Source: Deltaproteobacteria bacterium (GTDB lineage: Bacteria > Myxococcota > Myxococcia > Myxococcales > 40CM-4-68-19). Taken from it: a stretch of 61,656 nucleotides of DNA. Within the stretch, counting starts at the first letter, position 1. Each line of letters starts with the position of its first letter. Below the pieces are notes generated by a model. The model did not search any database, had not been told where the DNA came from, and worked only from the letters and a program-made list of their open reading frames with translations. Both the position numbers and the translations under genes were made by a program. The stretch covers positions 1 to 61,656 of the forward strand of contig JANYKT010000035.1 in NCBI GenBank assembly GCA_025358085.1. The letters run 5' to 3'. Positions 54,583 to 61,656 of the stretch are shown here, piece after piece.

Positions 54583-56459
54583 TGCGGTTCCCCCAGGTTT
54601 CCAGCGACGCCCACGACCCTCGCACGGGGGTCTGACATGGCAGGGTGAAGCCGCTGACGTTCCTCGAGAAACCTCGTTCCCCAGAAGCCGCGCTCGGCCT
54701 CGTCCACCAGCTCCTCCGGAAGTTCGAAAGCGCGATACACGAGCGTGTCGATGGCCCGCTCCAGCGCTGCATCGCCCGATGCGGCGCGCTTTTGCGTCAG
54801 CCGCGCCAGGGGCCGCGCGTCCTCGAGTAGCGAGCGCGGCACCGGCAAATCGCGCAGGAGGGCCGGCTTCACGTTCACGTCGGTGGTTCGCAGCCGATGG
54901 TAGCGGTTTAAAGCCACTGAGCTGACCAGACCCAAGAGCGCCCAGAGCCGATCTACGTCGGTGCAGAAGAGCGTCGAGATCGAGTCGAGGCAGACCAGTT
55001 CGCGCGGCACCATGGCCGCCTCGAGCCATCGCGCCCAGGGCGCTTGCGCATTGGTCCGGATGCGCTGGATTGCGACGCGCTCGCGCCCGAGCTGCCGCTC
55101 GATCAACCTCGACAGCGGCCCTTCGTCGCACAGCGTCTTCGGCTTCCATCGCAGAGCAAACGGCAGGATGTCTTCGCCGCCCACGAGGCCGATTTCGCCG
55201 CGCTCCGGGGGCCGGCGCTCGACGTGGCGGGGGTTGTTGCCGGTCCGCATCCCGTAGCCGACCTCGCACAGGTCGCCGAGCGGGACCGAGGCCGCTTCCA
55301 TGGCCATCATCAGGGTACGCTCCGCGTTGCTGCGGTAGACCTGCCAGCCGCGGCGAGCAGTCTGCTGGAGTTCGTCCCGGCTGACCGTTGCCAGCACCTC
55401 GCGATGGCGTCCTACGAAGGTGGCGCGCGCCCGGCCCGCCGGTCTTCGCACCAGCACCAGTGCCTGCACGCGAGTATCTTTCGCAGCCGCGAACGGCTTT
55501 CCCAGATCGACGATCGCAGCCACCTCGGCCGCCTCCAGAACGGCCGCGCGGATGGACCCCGAGCGCGCGTTGCTCATCCAGGTGTCGGGGACCAGCAGGG
55601 CCGCGGTGCCACCCGGCCGGACCAGCGCGGTCGCGCGCAGCACGCAAGCGGTGTAGCGATCGATCTCGCCGCCGCGCAGCGAGGGGAAGAGTAATGCCAG
55701 AGCGACGCGCTCCTGCGGGTCGTCGAGATGTCCGTACGGCGGATTGGAGACGAGCAGGTCGGCGAGCGGCGGCGAGTCACGCAGCGAATCGCCACGGGAA
55801 AAGCTGGCGTCGAGGACTCCTTCGAGTGCGAGGGCGGCACGGGCGACGCGGAGCGCGTCGGCATCGAGATCCATGGCGGCAGAGCGGCGAAGTCCGGCGC
55901 GCGCTGCCGCCACCAGGAAGGCCCCCGCGCCCGCGCATGGGTCGAGCACGAGCGGAATGTCAGACCGCTTTGCTAAGCCTTTTTCCAGCGAAGGCGGGTC
56001 GCTTTCGCCAAGGGGACGGTCACGATGGATGCGTTCGCTCTCGCCTTTGATTCGTTCGCGCGCAAGCGCAGCGCGGATCTGTTTGCCGCTGATGCTGCCG
56101 TGTTGAAGCGACAGCGCCACCACCCGGTCGGCGATTTCGCGCGGTGTGTAATAGACGCCCGCGCGCCGCCGCCCCTGCGCACCCAGACGTTGCCCGACGA
56201 GGATCTCGGCCGCTTCGGTGAGCGAGTCATCGTCGACCGTGCATTCCGCGAGGGGCTGTCTTTGCGGCAAGGGCCAGGGCGGCAGCGCGCCCGATGTGCA
56301 AAGGTTTAGCGTGCGCGCGGCGGCGAGGACGTCGCTCCAGTTCCGCAGGCGCCCCGTCAGCCCGCGCCGCTCGGCGACGCGCAGCGCGATGAGGGAGAGC
56401 GCGCCGTGCGCTCCGCATTCTTGCGCCAGCGCGAGCAGGGGCTCGCGTGCGGTGGTCAT
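54579..56459 (-). CDS. Orphan N6-adenine DNA methyltransferase
   Basis: The 626-residue protein has GVYYTPREIADRVV, the SAM-binding motif I (LDPCAGAGAFLVAA) and motif IV Asn239-Pro-Pro-Tyr242, typical of gamma-class adenine methylases. The C-terminal half (about 380-580) resembles the target-recognition region of TaqI-like enzymes (GYGMRTGNN, RLIERQLGRERVAIQRI). No endonuclease motif or separate restriction gene is visible, so it may be a solitary regulatory methylase or a decayed restriction system. It is coupled to rmuC by a TTGA overlap. Confidence 0.87.
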   Translation of the reverse strand: MTTAREPLLALAQECGAHGALSLIALRVAERRGLTGRLRNWSDVLAAARTLNLCTSGALPPWPLPQRQPLAECTVDDDSLTEAAEILVGQRLGAQGRRRAGVYYTPREIADRVVALSLQHGSISGKQIRAALARERIKGESERIHRDRPLGESDPPSLEKGLAKRSDIPLVLDPCAGAGAFLVAAARAGLRRSAAMDLDADALRVARAALALEGVLDASFSRGDSLRDSPPLADLLVSNPPYGHLDDPQERVALALLFPSLRGGEIDRYTACVLRATALVRPGGTAALLVPDTWMSNARSGSIRAAVLEAAEVAAIVDLGKPFAAAKDTRVQALVLVRRPAGRARATFVGRHREVLATVSRDELQQTARRGWQVYRSNAERTLMMAMEAASVPLGDLCEVGYGMRTGNNPRHVERRPPERGEIGLVGGEDILPFALRWKPKTLCDEGPLSRLIERQLGRERVAIQRIRTNAQAPWARWLEAAMVPRELVCLDSISTLFCTDVDRLWALLGLVSSVALNRYHRLRTTDVNVKPALLRDLPVPRSLLEDARPLARLTQKRAASGDAALERAIDTLVYRAFELPEELVDEAERGFWGTRFLEERQRLHPAMSDPRARVVGVAGNLGEPH

Positions 56460-56569
56460 CTGCGCTGGGCCGCTGTCAGCATCGGCGCCACCAGATCACA
56501 GAGGAGCGCTTCGTGTCGATCCCCCTGGGTGAAAGGCTGCCCCCAGGCCTCGGCGCAGGGCGTCAGCGC

Positions 56570-57214
56570 TTAAGGGCGCGGGAACGCCTTGCGGTTCTGC
56601 TCCAGCAGCTTCGCCAGCTCGTCAGCAGGGAGCTCGCGCGCCCCACCGAGTGCGCGGGCGTGATGGAGAATCTTGGCAAGATGTTCCACCAGTTCCATGC
56701 GCAGGTACGCGAGCGCGAGCTCCGGGGCGATGGTGAGGACGCCGTTTCCCGGCAGCAACATCGAGTCCCAGTCCGACGCGCAGCGGGCCACGGCCTCGGT
56801 CGCGAGTGGCGTCTTCGGCAGCGCAAACGGCGCTGTCGGGACACGGCCGAGCGAGACCACCGCCTCAGGCAGGCAGACTGGCTCGAGCGGCACGCCCGCC
56901 GCGCCGAACGCGGTCGCATAGGGCGGGTGCGCATGAATGACGGCGTGCACGTCCGGCCGCACGCGGTACGCGGCGAGGTGCAGCTCCATCTCTCCAGGCG
57001 GCTTGCGCGTTCCTTCAAGGACTTTGCCGGCGCCGTCGACGACGACCAGCATACTTTCTTGCACCTCGAGCTTGGAGGTCGCGGTCGGCGTGATCAAGAA
57101 CCGGTCGCGCCCGAGCCGCACCGAGACGTTCCCGTCGTGGTTCGCGACCCAGCCGGCCGCATGCAGGCGTCGCGAGATCTGCGCGACGTTCGCGCGCGCC
57201 ATCGGGGAAATCAT
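56570..57214 (-). CDS. Class II aldolase (fuculose-phosphate-aldolase type)
   Basis: The enzyme class performs zinc-dependent retro-aldol cleavage of sugar phosphates to dihydroxyacetone phosphate and an aldehyde. The 214-residue protein has GNVSVRL (substrate loop), ITPTATSK and [11 protein letters not shown] with the catalytic glutamate. His94 and His96 in HAHPP are zinc ligands, with a third probably at His178. The ATG overlaps the stop of the upstream EutN/CcmL-type gene, so it is made with the two shell-vertex proteins. Aldolases of this class are cargo of known fucose/rhamnose microcompartments. The substrate here is unproven. Confidence 0.87.
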   Translation of the reverse strand: MISPMARANVAQISRRLHAAGWVANHDGNVSVRLGRDRFLITPTATSKLEVQESMLVVVDGAGKVLEGTRKPPGEMELHLAAYRVRPDVHAVIHAHPPYATAFGAAGVPLEPVCLPEAVVSLGRVPTAPFALPKTPLATEAVARCASDWDSMLLPGNGVLTIAPELALAYLRMELVEHLAKILHHARALGGARELPADELAKLLEQNRKAFPRP

Positions 57215-57492
57215 CCCGTTGCCACCTGATCGACAACACCGACGATGCAGGAGCGGATGGGCAGCTTCGCGGTCGCCGGCATGCCGAAGAGCTGGCGGAT
57301 GCCGGTGCCCTCTCGCAGCACCAACACCGTGTCCCCGGTGCCCGCCTGCGCGACTCGGTCAACGGCGAGGAAGCTCCTGCCGGTGTGCGCGCCCTGCTCG
57401 TCCACCGGCTGCACCACCAGCAGTTTGAGACCAGCAAACGCGGGGTGCTTTTCGGTCGAGACGACCGGCCCCAGGACCTTGCACAGAATCAA
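57211..57492 (-). CDS. EutN/CcmL-type microcompartment vertex protein (BMC-P), second copy
   Basis: The 93-residue protein follows the pentameric vertex family along its full length: [49 protein letters not shown] and a C-terminal IVGVVDQV. The TTG start at 57490-57492 overlaps the stop of the first copy. It also overlaps the aldolase start by four bases, so three genes are translationally linked. It differs from its neighbour enough to suggest a heteromeric or two-type vertex set. No BMC-H or BMC-T shell gene is in the window. Confidence 0.87.
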   Translation of the reverse strand: MILCKVLGPVVSTEKHPAFAGLKLLVVQPVDEQGAHTGRSFLAVDRVAQAGTGDTVLVLREGTGIRQLFGMPATAKLPIRSCIVGVVDQVATG

Positions 57493-57752
57493 GCGTGCAC
57501 CGAATCGACGATGCCCACCACGGCCGCGTCCACCGGCACGAAGCTTGGTTCCAGAGCCAGCGCGGCCTCGCGCGAGCCGACCAGGAACACCAGATCGCCG
57601 CTGCCGGCGCGGACCGTGTCCACCGCGACCTCCACGGGCCCGACTGGCACCTGCGCGTGATCGAGCGGCTGCACCAGCAGCAGCCTCTTGCCCACGAGAC
57701 CTTCGCATTTCTGCTCGGCCACCACCGTGCCCACCACCCTGCCAAGATACAT
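57489..57752 (-). CDS. EutN/CcmL-type microcompartment vertex protein (BMC-P), first copy
   Basis: The 87-residue protein has the vertex-family pattern [53 protein letters not shown] and [13 protein letters not shown]. Such proteins form pentamers that cap the twelve corners of bacterial microcompartments. GGAGAG precedes the ATG and the start lies three bases after the stop of the GltJ-like gene, so all may share one transcript. Confidence 0.9.
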   Translation of the reverse strand: MYLGRVVGTVVAEQKCEGLVGKRLLLVQPLDHAQVPVGPVEVAVDTVRAGSGDLVFLVGSREAALALEPSFVPVDAAVVGIVDSVHA

Positions 57753-57755
57753 TCG

Positions 57756-59957
57756 CTACTCTCCTGCCGTGACGACGATGGGGATGTCCACCTCGAACGC
57801 CGCACCCTGGAACGAAGGAAAGACGATGCGGCGCGTGGCGCGCTTGAGGCAGGTGCCCAGCAGACTCTGGTCGACCGTCTGCTTGTCGATCTTTGCGGCC
57901 GTCACGCTGCCCGACGGCGCGATGGTGGTGGCGATGTGGATCTTGCCAACCCGCAAATTTGGCTCGCGACGCAGCGCTTCGTCGATGCAGCCCTGTAGCG
58001 CGCCCTTGCTCTGACCGAGCTTCTTGCGGACGTCGGCGGCGGTGAGTCCAACCTCTAACTTCTCGACGTTCGGCGTACCGGCGGCCGGTGCGGCACTGGG
58101 ACCATCGGTCCCCCTGCCGCGCTCGTTCGCAAGGTTCTTTGGATCCGCCTGCTGATCGGAAGTGAGCGCGTCAGGCTTCTTCGTTGCTGGCCGGTTGCCT
58201 CCCTTGTCGTCCGAGGCCAGCGTTCCCCCAGCTTTCGCCGCCAGCGCGGCGACGGCCGGGTCGCCTGCTCCGGCGGACGGCGCCTGCGGTGTGCCGGCGT
58301 CGACGGGCTTCCCTGACTCGCTCGCAACTCTCGCACGTGACGTCAGGTCGCTCGAAAGAGCCCAGAGAAGCACTCCACCGACCAGCAGCGCGCCAATGAT
58401 GAGAGCGATCAAGAGGGGAGTCCGGCTTCGCTGCACTCCGGCGAAGACAAGCACCTCACCGGTGCGATCGATCTTCGGCTTCTCCGGCGGGAGAGCCGCG
58501 GAATCGGCCGCGTGCCAGGAGGGGTCAGCTCGGGAACCGAACTTGGCCGGCGCGGGGCTTGACGGCCGCTGTTTGCCGATCTCGGAGCTTACCCAGCGAG
58601 CCAACTCGAGCGCGCTCTGGCCCGGGTTCTCGCCCGAACTGAACAGCTCCGCGGCGACTCGCTCCTGGTGGACCCTCTCGCCTTGCGGCAACTGGTCGAC
58701 ATCGGTGGTGTGGTCGTCCTGACTGGCCAGCGGAACGGAGCGAAGCGGCTGGTCGCCGCCGGGTGCGGGCGTGAGCGTCTGGCCGGCCTGGGGCCTCGCC
58801 GCGGAGTTCCAGAAAGGCCCCGCGGGCAGGCCCGGGGCAGCCTGCGCCGCGCTGCCCGGGGCCGATGACCCGGTGCCTGCCGGCGCGGGCCCGCCAAGCG
58901 CTGGCCCGAATTGTTCATGCCCCGCTGGCGCCGCAGCGGACGGTGCGAGAGCAGCCGGTGGAGTCCTCGAAGGTCGACCTGCGGAAGAGGGATCACCGTA
59001 TGGGGAGGGTCGAAGCGCCGCGGTCCCCGCTGCTGCCGCGGCCGGTTTCGTCGCGCCAGGAACTGGTCCGGCGGCAACCGGCCCGCCCGGTTCAGCAGCG
59101 CCGGCCGGACGCCCTGCCGCGGGCGCCGAGCTTTTGCCAGCACCCGACGCGCTCCCGGCGCGCTCGGAGGCGACCCGGGCTTCCCGCTCGCTGGAAGGGT
59201 CGATGAATCCGAAGGTCTGCACGGGGAATCCACGATTGGCTGGAGCCGGGCCCGCCGCGGGAACCGGCGGGTCCGGTTGGGGCGCGCCCTGCGCCACGAC
59301 CTCCGCAGCGACCTCCGCCACATCCTTGGCGCGCGTCCACGCTGCCATTCCGTCTTTCCAGAGATAAGTTCGCGGGCCCACGGCGCCCTGCGCGATCTTG
59401 AGAGCAATCTCGGCGCGGGTCGCCGGCCCGGTCTGCTTCCCACCCAGCATCGCGAACCAGACTGGCAAGTCGCGCTGCGGCGCCGGGTCGCGCGACGGTG
59501 CCGCGGGTCGCAACGAATCTTTTCCCGGAGCGCGCGGGGCCTGCGCCGCTGCCCCGCCCGGAGAAGTCGGTGCCGGCGCTTCCTCGCGTTTTGAGGCTTG
59601 CAGCGCCTTCTCGAGCATATCGCTGTCCATGGCGCGCGTGCTCTCGGTGTCGCTGTCCCTCTCGCTCTCATCCTCGGCAGCCGATCGCGTTGCGACGAGC
59701 GGCTGCAGCGCAGCCCTGTCCGGCGCGCGCGGCGCCCCCGGCTCTGCCTTCGTAGCGAGCCTCGCCACCGGCTCCAGCTTCAACTCCACCGCCGGCTCCG
59801 ACCTCGGCGACGCCCGTACCGCATGCGCGCCGAGACCCGGGTCGGAGATGGTGATCTTCGCTCCGCACTTCTTGCAGCGCACGATCAGCCGCTTACCGCG
59901 GACCTTTTCGTCGGCGATCTGCAGCATGGCCTTGCAGCTGTCGCAAACGAATTGCAT
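57756..59957 (-). CDS. GltJ/AgmX-like protein: zinc ribbon, GYF, membrane segment, AgmX C-domain
   Basis: The 733-residue protein begins with an MJ0042-type zinc ribbon ([18 protein letters not shown], then CKKCG). A GYF-2-like domain is at about 160-220 ([38 protein letters not shown]). A disordered Pro/Ala-rich region of about 250 residues, one membrane span near 525-547 and a C-terminal AgmX/TonB-like domain follow ([31 protein letters not shown]). This order matches GltJ (AgmX) of the Myxococcus gliding machine, where the ribbon and GYF domains meet cytoplasmic polarity proteins. No other glt gene is nearby, so it may be a paralogue. Confidence 0.85.
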   Translation of the reverse strand: MQFVCDSCKAMLQIADEKVRGKRLIVRCKKCGAKITISDPGLGAHAVRASPRSEPAVELKLEPVARLATKAEPGAPRAPDRAALQPLVATRSAAEDESERDSDTESTRAMDSDMLEKALQASKREEAPAPTSPGGAAAQAPRAPGKDSLRPAAPSRDPAPQRDLPVWFAMLGGKQTGPATRAEIALKIAQGAVGPRTYLWKDGMAAWTRAKDVAEVAAEVVAQGAPQPDPPVPAAGPAPANRGFPVQTFGFIDPSSEREARVASERAGSASGAGKSSAPAAGRPAGAAEPGGPVAAGPVPGATKPAAAAAGTAALRPSPYGDPSSAGRPSRTPPAALAPSAAAPAGHEQFGPALGGPAPAGTGSSAPGSAAQAAPGLPAGPFWNSAARPQAGQTLTPAPGGDQPLRSVPLASQDDHTTDVDQLPQGERVHQERVAAELFSSGENPGQSALELARWVSSEIGKQRPSSPAPAKFGSRADPSWHAADSAALPPEKPKIDRTGEVLVFAGVQRSRTPLLIALIIGALLVGGVLLWALSSDLTSRARVASESGKPVDAGTPQAPSAGAGDPAVAALAAKAGGTLASDDKGGNRPATKKPDALTSDQQADPKNLANERGRGTDGPSAAPAAGTPNVEKLEVGLTAADVRKKLGQSKGALQGCIDEALRREPNLRVGKIHIATTIAPSGSVTAAKIDKQTVDQSLLGTCLKRATRRIVFPSFQGAAFEVDIPIVVTAGE

Positions 59958-60009
59958 GGGGCGCGGACTCTACCTCAAAAAGTTCTGCTGGGGACGCGCC
60001 TCGAACCGG

Positions 60010-60381
60010 TCACGCAGGCGTCGAACCGCCCGCAGCCGCGCCGGCTTTATCACTGCGCCGGCCTCGCCGGACCGGCGCCGCCCGGCGGGTCCCACTCTTC
60101 CGCGATTGGTATCGCGCCCGGTAATAGTGTGAGCGGCAGAGCCCCTTCGCCAGCGCCAGGTGACCGCAGCCCGGCTCGCTGCAAGAGGCCTGCTCCGACG
60201 ACGGGCGGCCGCGGCGCGCAGGGCGGGTGCTCATGCCCCGTGCCACCGCGCCAAGGTCGACCGACTTCTCCAGGGTGCGCTGCAGGTGCTCGGCGATCAC
60301 TTTTCCGAGGTGGATCCCGATCTGCTGGCCGAGCGTCTCTACCCAATGATCGATCGAAGTCTCGCTGCGTCCGCGCGCCAT
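60010..60381 (-). CDS. Small protein with a CxxxxC...CxxH zinc-finger-like motif
   Basis: The 123-residue protein has a helical N-terminus (SIDHWVETLGQQIGIHLGKVIAEHLQ) and the motif CSEPGCGHLALAKGLCRSHYYRARY. Four potential metal ligands (Cys, Cys, Cys, His) have a spacing seen in many small myxobacterial proteins. A basic tail follows. AGGAGTGACC precedes the ATG. A longer frame would begin inside the promoter -35 and is rejected. A nucleic-acid-related role is a guess. Confidence 0.78.
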   Translation of the reverse strand: MARGRSETSIDHWVETLGQQIGIHLGKVIAEHLQRTLEKSVDLGAVARGMSTRPARRGRPSSEQASCSEPGCGHLALAKGLCRSHYYRARYQSRKSGTRRAAPVRRGRRSDKAGAAAGGSTPA

Positions 60382-60425
60382 GGTCACTCCTGCCGGCAAT
60401 TCGATAAAGAATTGGTAATGCGCGC

Positions 60426-60453
60426 ACCCTAGCGGGCGATGCTTCGTTGTCAA
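60426..60453 (-). promoter_or_regulatory. Promoter of the small zinc-finger-like gene
   Basis: A perfect TTGACA (60448-60453) and a TAGGGT -10 (60426-60431) are separated by 16 bases on the minus strand, about 38 bases before the ribosome-binding site and ATG. This is one of the best vegetative promoter matches in the window. Confidence 0.55.
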
Positions 60454-60498
60454 GGCGCGGCAAAGACATCGGCCCGATTGATCACAGAGTCTTTGAAT

Positions 60499-61008
60499 TC
60501 AGACTTTCAAGCCACGCTCCTCCAGCTTCTTGAGCAGCCCCTCCAGCGTCCGCTCCTCGCGGCCAACGTCGAAGCCCGCCACCCGCGCGCCATCGAGCAG
60601 CGCAATCGATAGAAGGATTGCCGCCAGCGCCTCCTTCTCGCGGCCCTCCTCCTCCAGCAGCGACTGCACTCCGCTGGTCAGGTGTCGATAGTCGCGGAAG
60701 CAGAAAGTCGCCGGCAGGTCCGGCAGCGGGCCGGTGCTGGCGATGGACGGCGCGAAGGCGAAGCCGACGTCAGCAAGCGCGATCTGCCGTCCGTCGCGAT
60801 CGATGAGCACCAGGTACGGCAGCGGCCGCAGCGGGGTCTCGCGCTCGACCACGTCCTGCAGGTTTTCCCAGCGCACAGAAAGCGACTTGCCGGTCCCCGG
60901 TTCGAGCAACTGCGCACCGCGGCCATCGTCGTCCTCGATGACAAAGAATAGCGCCATCCGCGCCTGCAGAAACTTCAGCACGCGCTCCTTCGCCTCGGTC
61001 GGGGTCAT
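60499..61008 (-). CDS. Hypothetical protein, 169 residues
   Basis: The product has two blocks: an alpha/beta N-terminal part (LPYLVLIDRDGRQIALADVGFAFAPSI) and a helical C-terminal part (SLLEEEGREKEALAAILLSIALLDGARVAGFDVG). GAGGAGG precedes the ATG with short spacing. It lies 76 bases downstream of the crotonyl-CoA-reductase-like gene. I recognise no family and see no cysteine cluster, signal peptide or membrane segment. Confidence 0.7.
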   Translation of the reverse strand: MTPTEAKERVLKFLQARMALFFVIEDDDGRGAQLLEPGTGKSLSVRWENLQDVVERETPLRPLPYLVLIDRDGRQIALADVGFAFAPSIASTGPLPDLPATFCFRDYRHLTSGVQSLLEEEGREKEALAAILLSIALLDGARVAGFDVGREERTLEGLLKKLEERGLKV

Positions 61009-61084
61009 GGCCTCCTCGTCGGTCTCGCGGGCGTCGCCTTCGCGCTGCAGCAGCCGCCGCGGGACCAGCCGCCTCGCGCCCGCG

Positions 61085-61656
61085 TCAGGCCGCCTCTTCG
61101 GTGTGGATCGGCTCGGTCAGAGCCTTGGCCTGGACGGCGATACCAATCTTTCCTTTGTGCTTGTTCGCCGCCATCAAAGCGTGCGCCGCGGGGATATCGT
61201 TGAATTGAAAGACCTGGTCGAGCACCGGCTTGATCTTCCCCTCGTGCACCAGTTGATTGGCGCGCTCAGCCTGGTAGGCATTGGCAAAGTGCGAGCCGAG
61301 GATCTGCTTCTGCCGCATCCAGAGAAGCCGCACGTCAAACTCGAGGTTGAATCCGGTGGTGGCGCCACAAATAACGATCTTCCCGAAGCGCTTGGCGAGG
61401 AAGACGCTGGCCGGGAAGGTCTGTTGTCCGACGTGCTCGAAGACCACGTCTACGTCCTTGCCGCCGGTGAATTCGCGGATGCGCTTTCCGAAGCGCTTGG
61501 TATCCTCCATCCGCGCCTTGTTCCGCTCGGGCGTCTCGGGCGGAATGTAATTGAGATCGGCGAAATCGTTTCTATCGATGATGGCGCTGGCCCCCAGCGA
61601 CTTCACCAGGTCTACCTTGGCCTTGCCGCCCACCACGGCGATGGGATTGGCGCCCA
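61085..61656 (-). CDS. Crotonyl-CoA reductase/carboxylase-type medium-chain dehydrogenase (5' part outside window)
   Basis: Only the C-terminal 190 residues or so are visible; the gene runs off the right edge. They match crotonyl-CoA carboxylase/reductases: NPIAVVGGKAKVDLVKSLGA, a following insert with RNDFADLNY, VDVVFEHVGQQTFPASVFL, ATTGFNLEFDVRLLWMRQKQILGSHFAN and IPAAHALMAANKHKGKIGIA. The carboxylating enzyme converts crotonyl-CoA to ethylmalonyl-CoA with NADPH and CO2. Whether this one carboxylates or only reduces cannot be told from the fragment. Confidence 0.82.
   Translation of the reverse strand, partial: GANPIAVVGGKAKVDLVKSLGASAIIDRNDFADLNYIPPETPERNKARMEDTKRFGKRIREFTGGKDVDVVFEHVGQQTFPASVFLAKRFGKIVICGATTGFNLEFDVRLLWMRQKQILGSHFANAYQAERANQLVHEGKIKPVLDQVFQFNDIPAAHALMAANKHKGKIGIAVQAKALTEPIHTEEAA

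Noticed and set aside
53170-55647. Apparent 825-residue RmuC fusion
   Set aside because: The first 355 residues are the wrong frame of the methyltransferase gene; a TTG with ribosome-binding site at 54582 begins the real protein.

Overview
The window is a high-GC bacterial chromosome segment with about 50 densely packed genes. The best-supported assignment is Myxococcota, probably the Myxococcus/Anaeromyxobacter side. The evidence is a CarD-type regulator followed immediately by a CarG-like zinc protein, a GltJ/AgmX-like zinc-ribbon/GYF/TonB-type gliding protein, a protein of the myxobacterial MXAN_5187 type, repeated FHA proteins, and cysteine-rich lipoproteins. MurE carries the DNPR motif of meso-diaminopimelate-adding enzymes, so the cell has Gram-negative-type peptidoglycan. 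No rRNA, tRNA, CRISPR array, prophage or insertion sequence was recognised.

Layout. 1-4.4 kb (+): two paralogous FHA-FHA-membrane-TPR proteins, the first cut by the window edge, then a receiver-XRE regulator. 4.4-6.6 kb: a biotin carrier and biotin carboxylase pair (-) and a small hypothetical gene (+). 6.7-24.6 kb (-): a complete division and cell-wall (dcw) cluster read as mraZ, a STAS gene, rsmH, ftsL, ftsI, murE, murF, mraY, murD, ftsW, murG, murC, murB, ftsQ, ftsA, ftsZ. Most junctions are 4-base stop/start overlaps. Upstream of mraZ lie three 10-bp-phased GTGG boxes and, further out, two CGTACG-N3-CGTACG palindromes in an otherwise empty stretch. 25.2-27.9 kb (-): a degenerate trehalose-phosphatase-like protein and an acyl-CoA dehydrogenase. 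28.1-33.1 kb (+): carD-carG, a membrane-anchored protein, a family-39-type glycosyltransferase, a helical hypothetical protein and an unusual 2Fe-2S ferredoxin.

33.2-36.6 kb (-): a cysteine-rich lipoprotein, a CpoB/YbgF-like lipoprotein, a Pal-like OmpA lipoprotein with a cysteine-rich insert, and a GIY-YIG protein. 36.6-40 kb (+): a class A penicillin-binding protein with a long cytoplasmic tail. 40-46.4 kb (-): a sensor-like membrane protein, TruD, a DUF4388-type protein, a DsbA-like protein and a TPR lipoprotein. 46.4-49 kb (+): a radical SAM protein and a DHH phosphoesterase. 49.1-53.1 kb (-): YceI, plant-type glutamate-cysteine ligase, a hypothetical protein, Frr and PyrH. 53.2-60 kb (-): RmuC, an orphan adenine methyltransferase, a class II aldolase, two EutN/CcmL microcompartment vertex proteins and the GltJ-like protein. 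60-61.7 kb (-): a small zinc-finger-like protein, a hypothetical protein and the 3' part of a crotonyl-CoA reductase-type gene.

Two things stand out as possible undescribed biology. First, two tandem EutN/CcmL vertex proteins are translationally coupled to a class II aldolase, with no hexameric shell gene in view. Second, a short threonine motif of the form T-A-[IF]-[IV]-R-[ILV] occurs in both FHA proteins and three times in the cytoplasmic tail of the penicillin-binding protein. That pattern suggests a phosphothreonine/FHA link to cell-wall synthesis.
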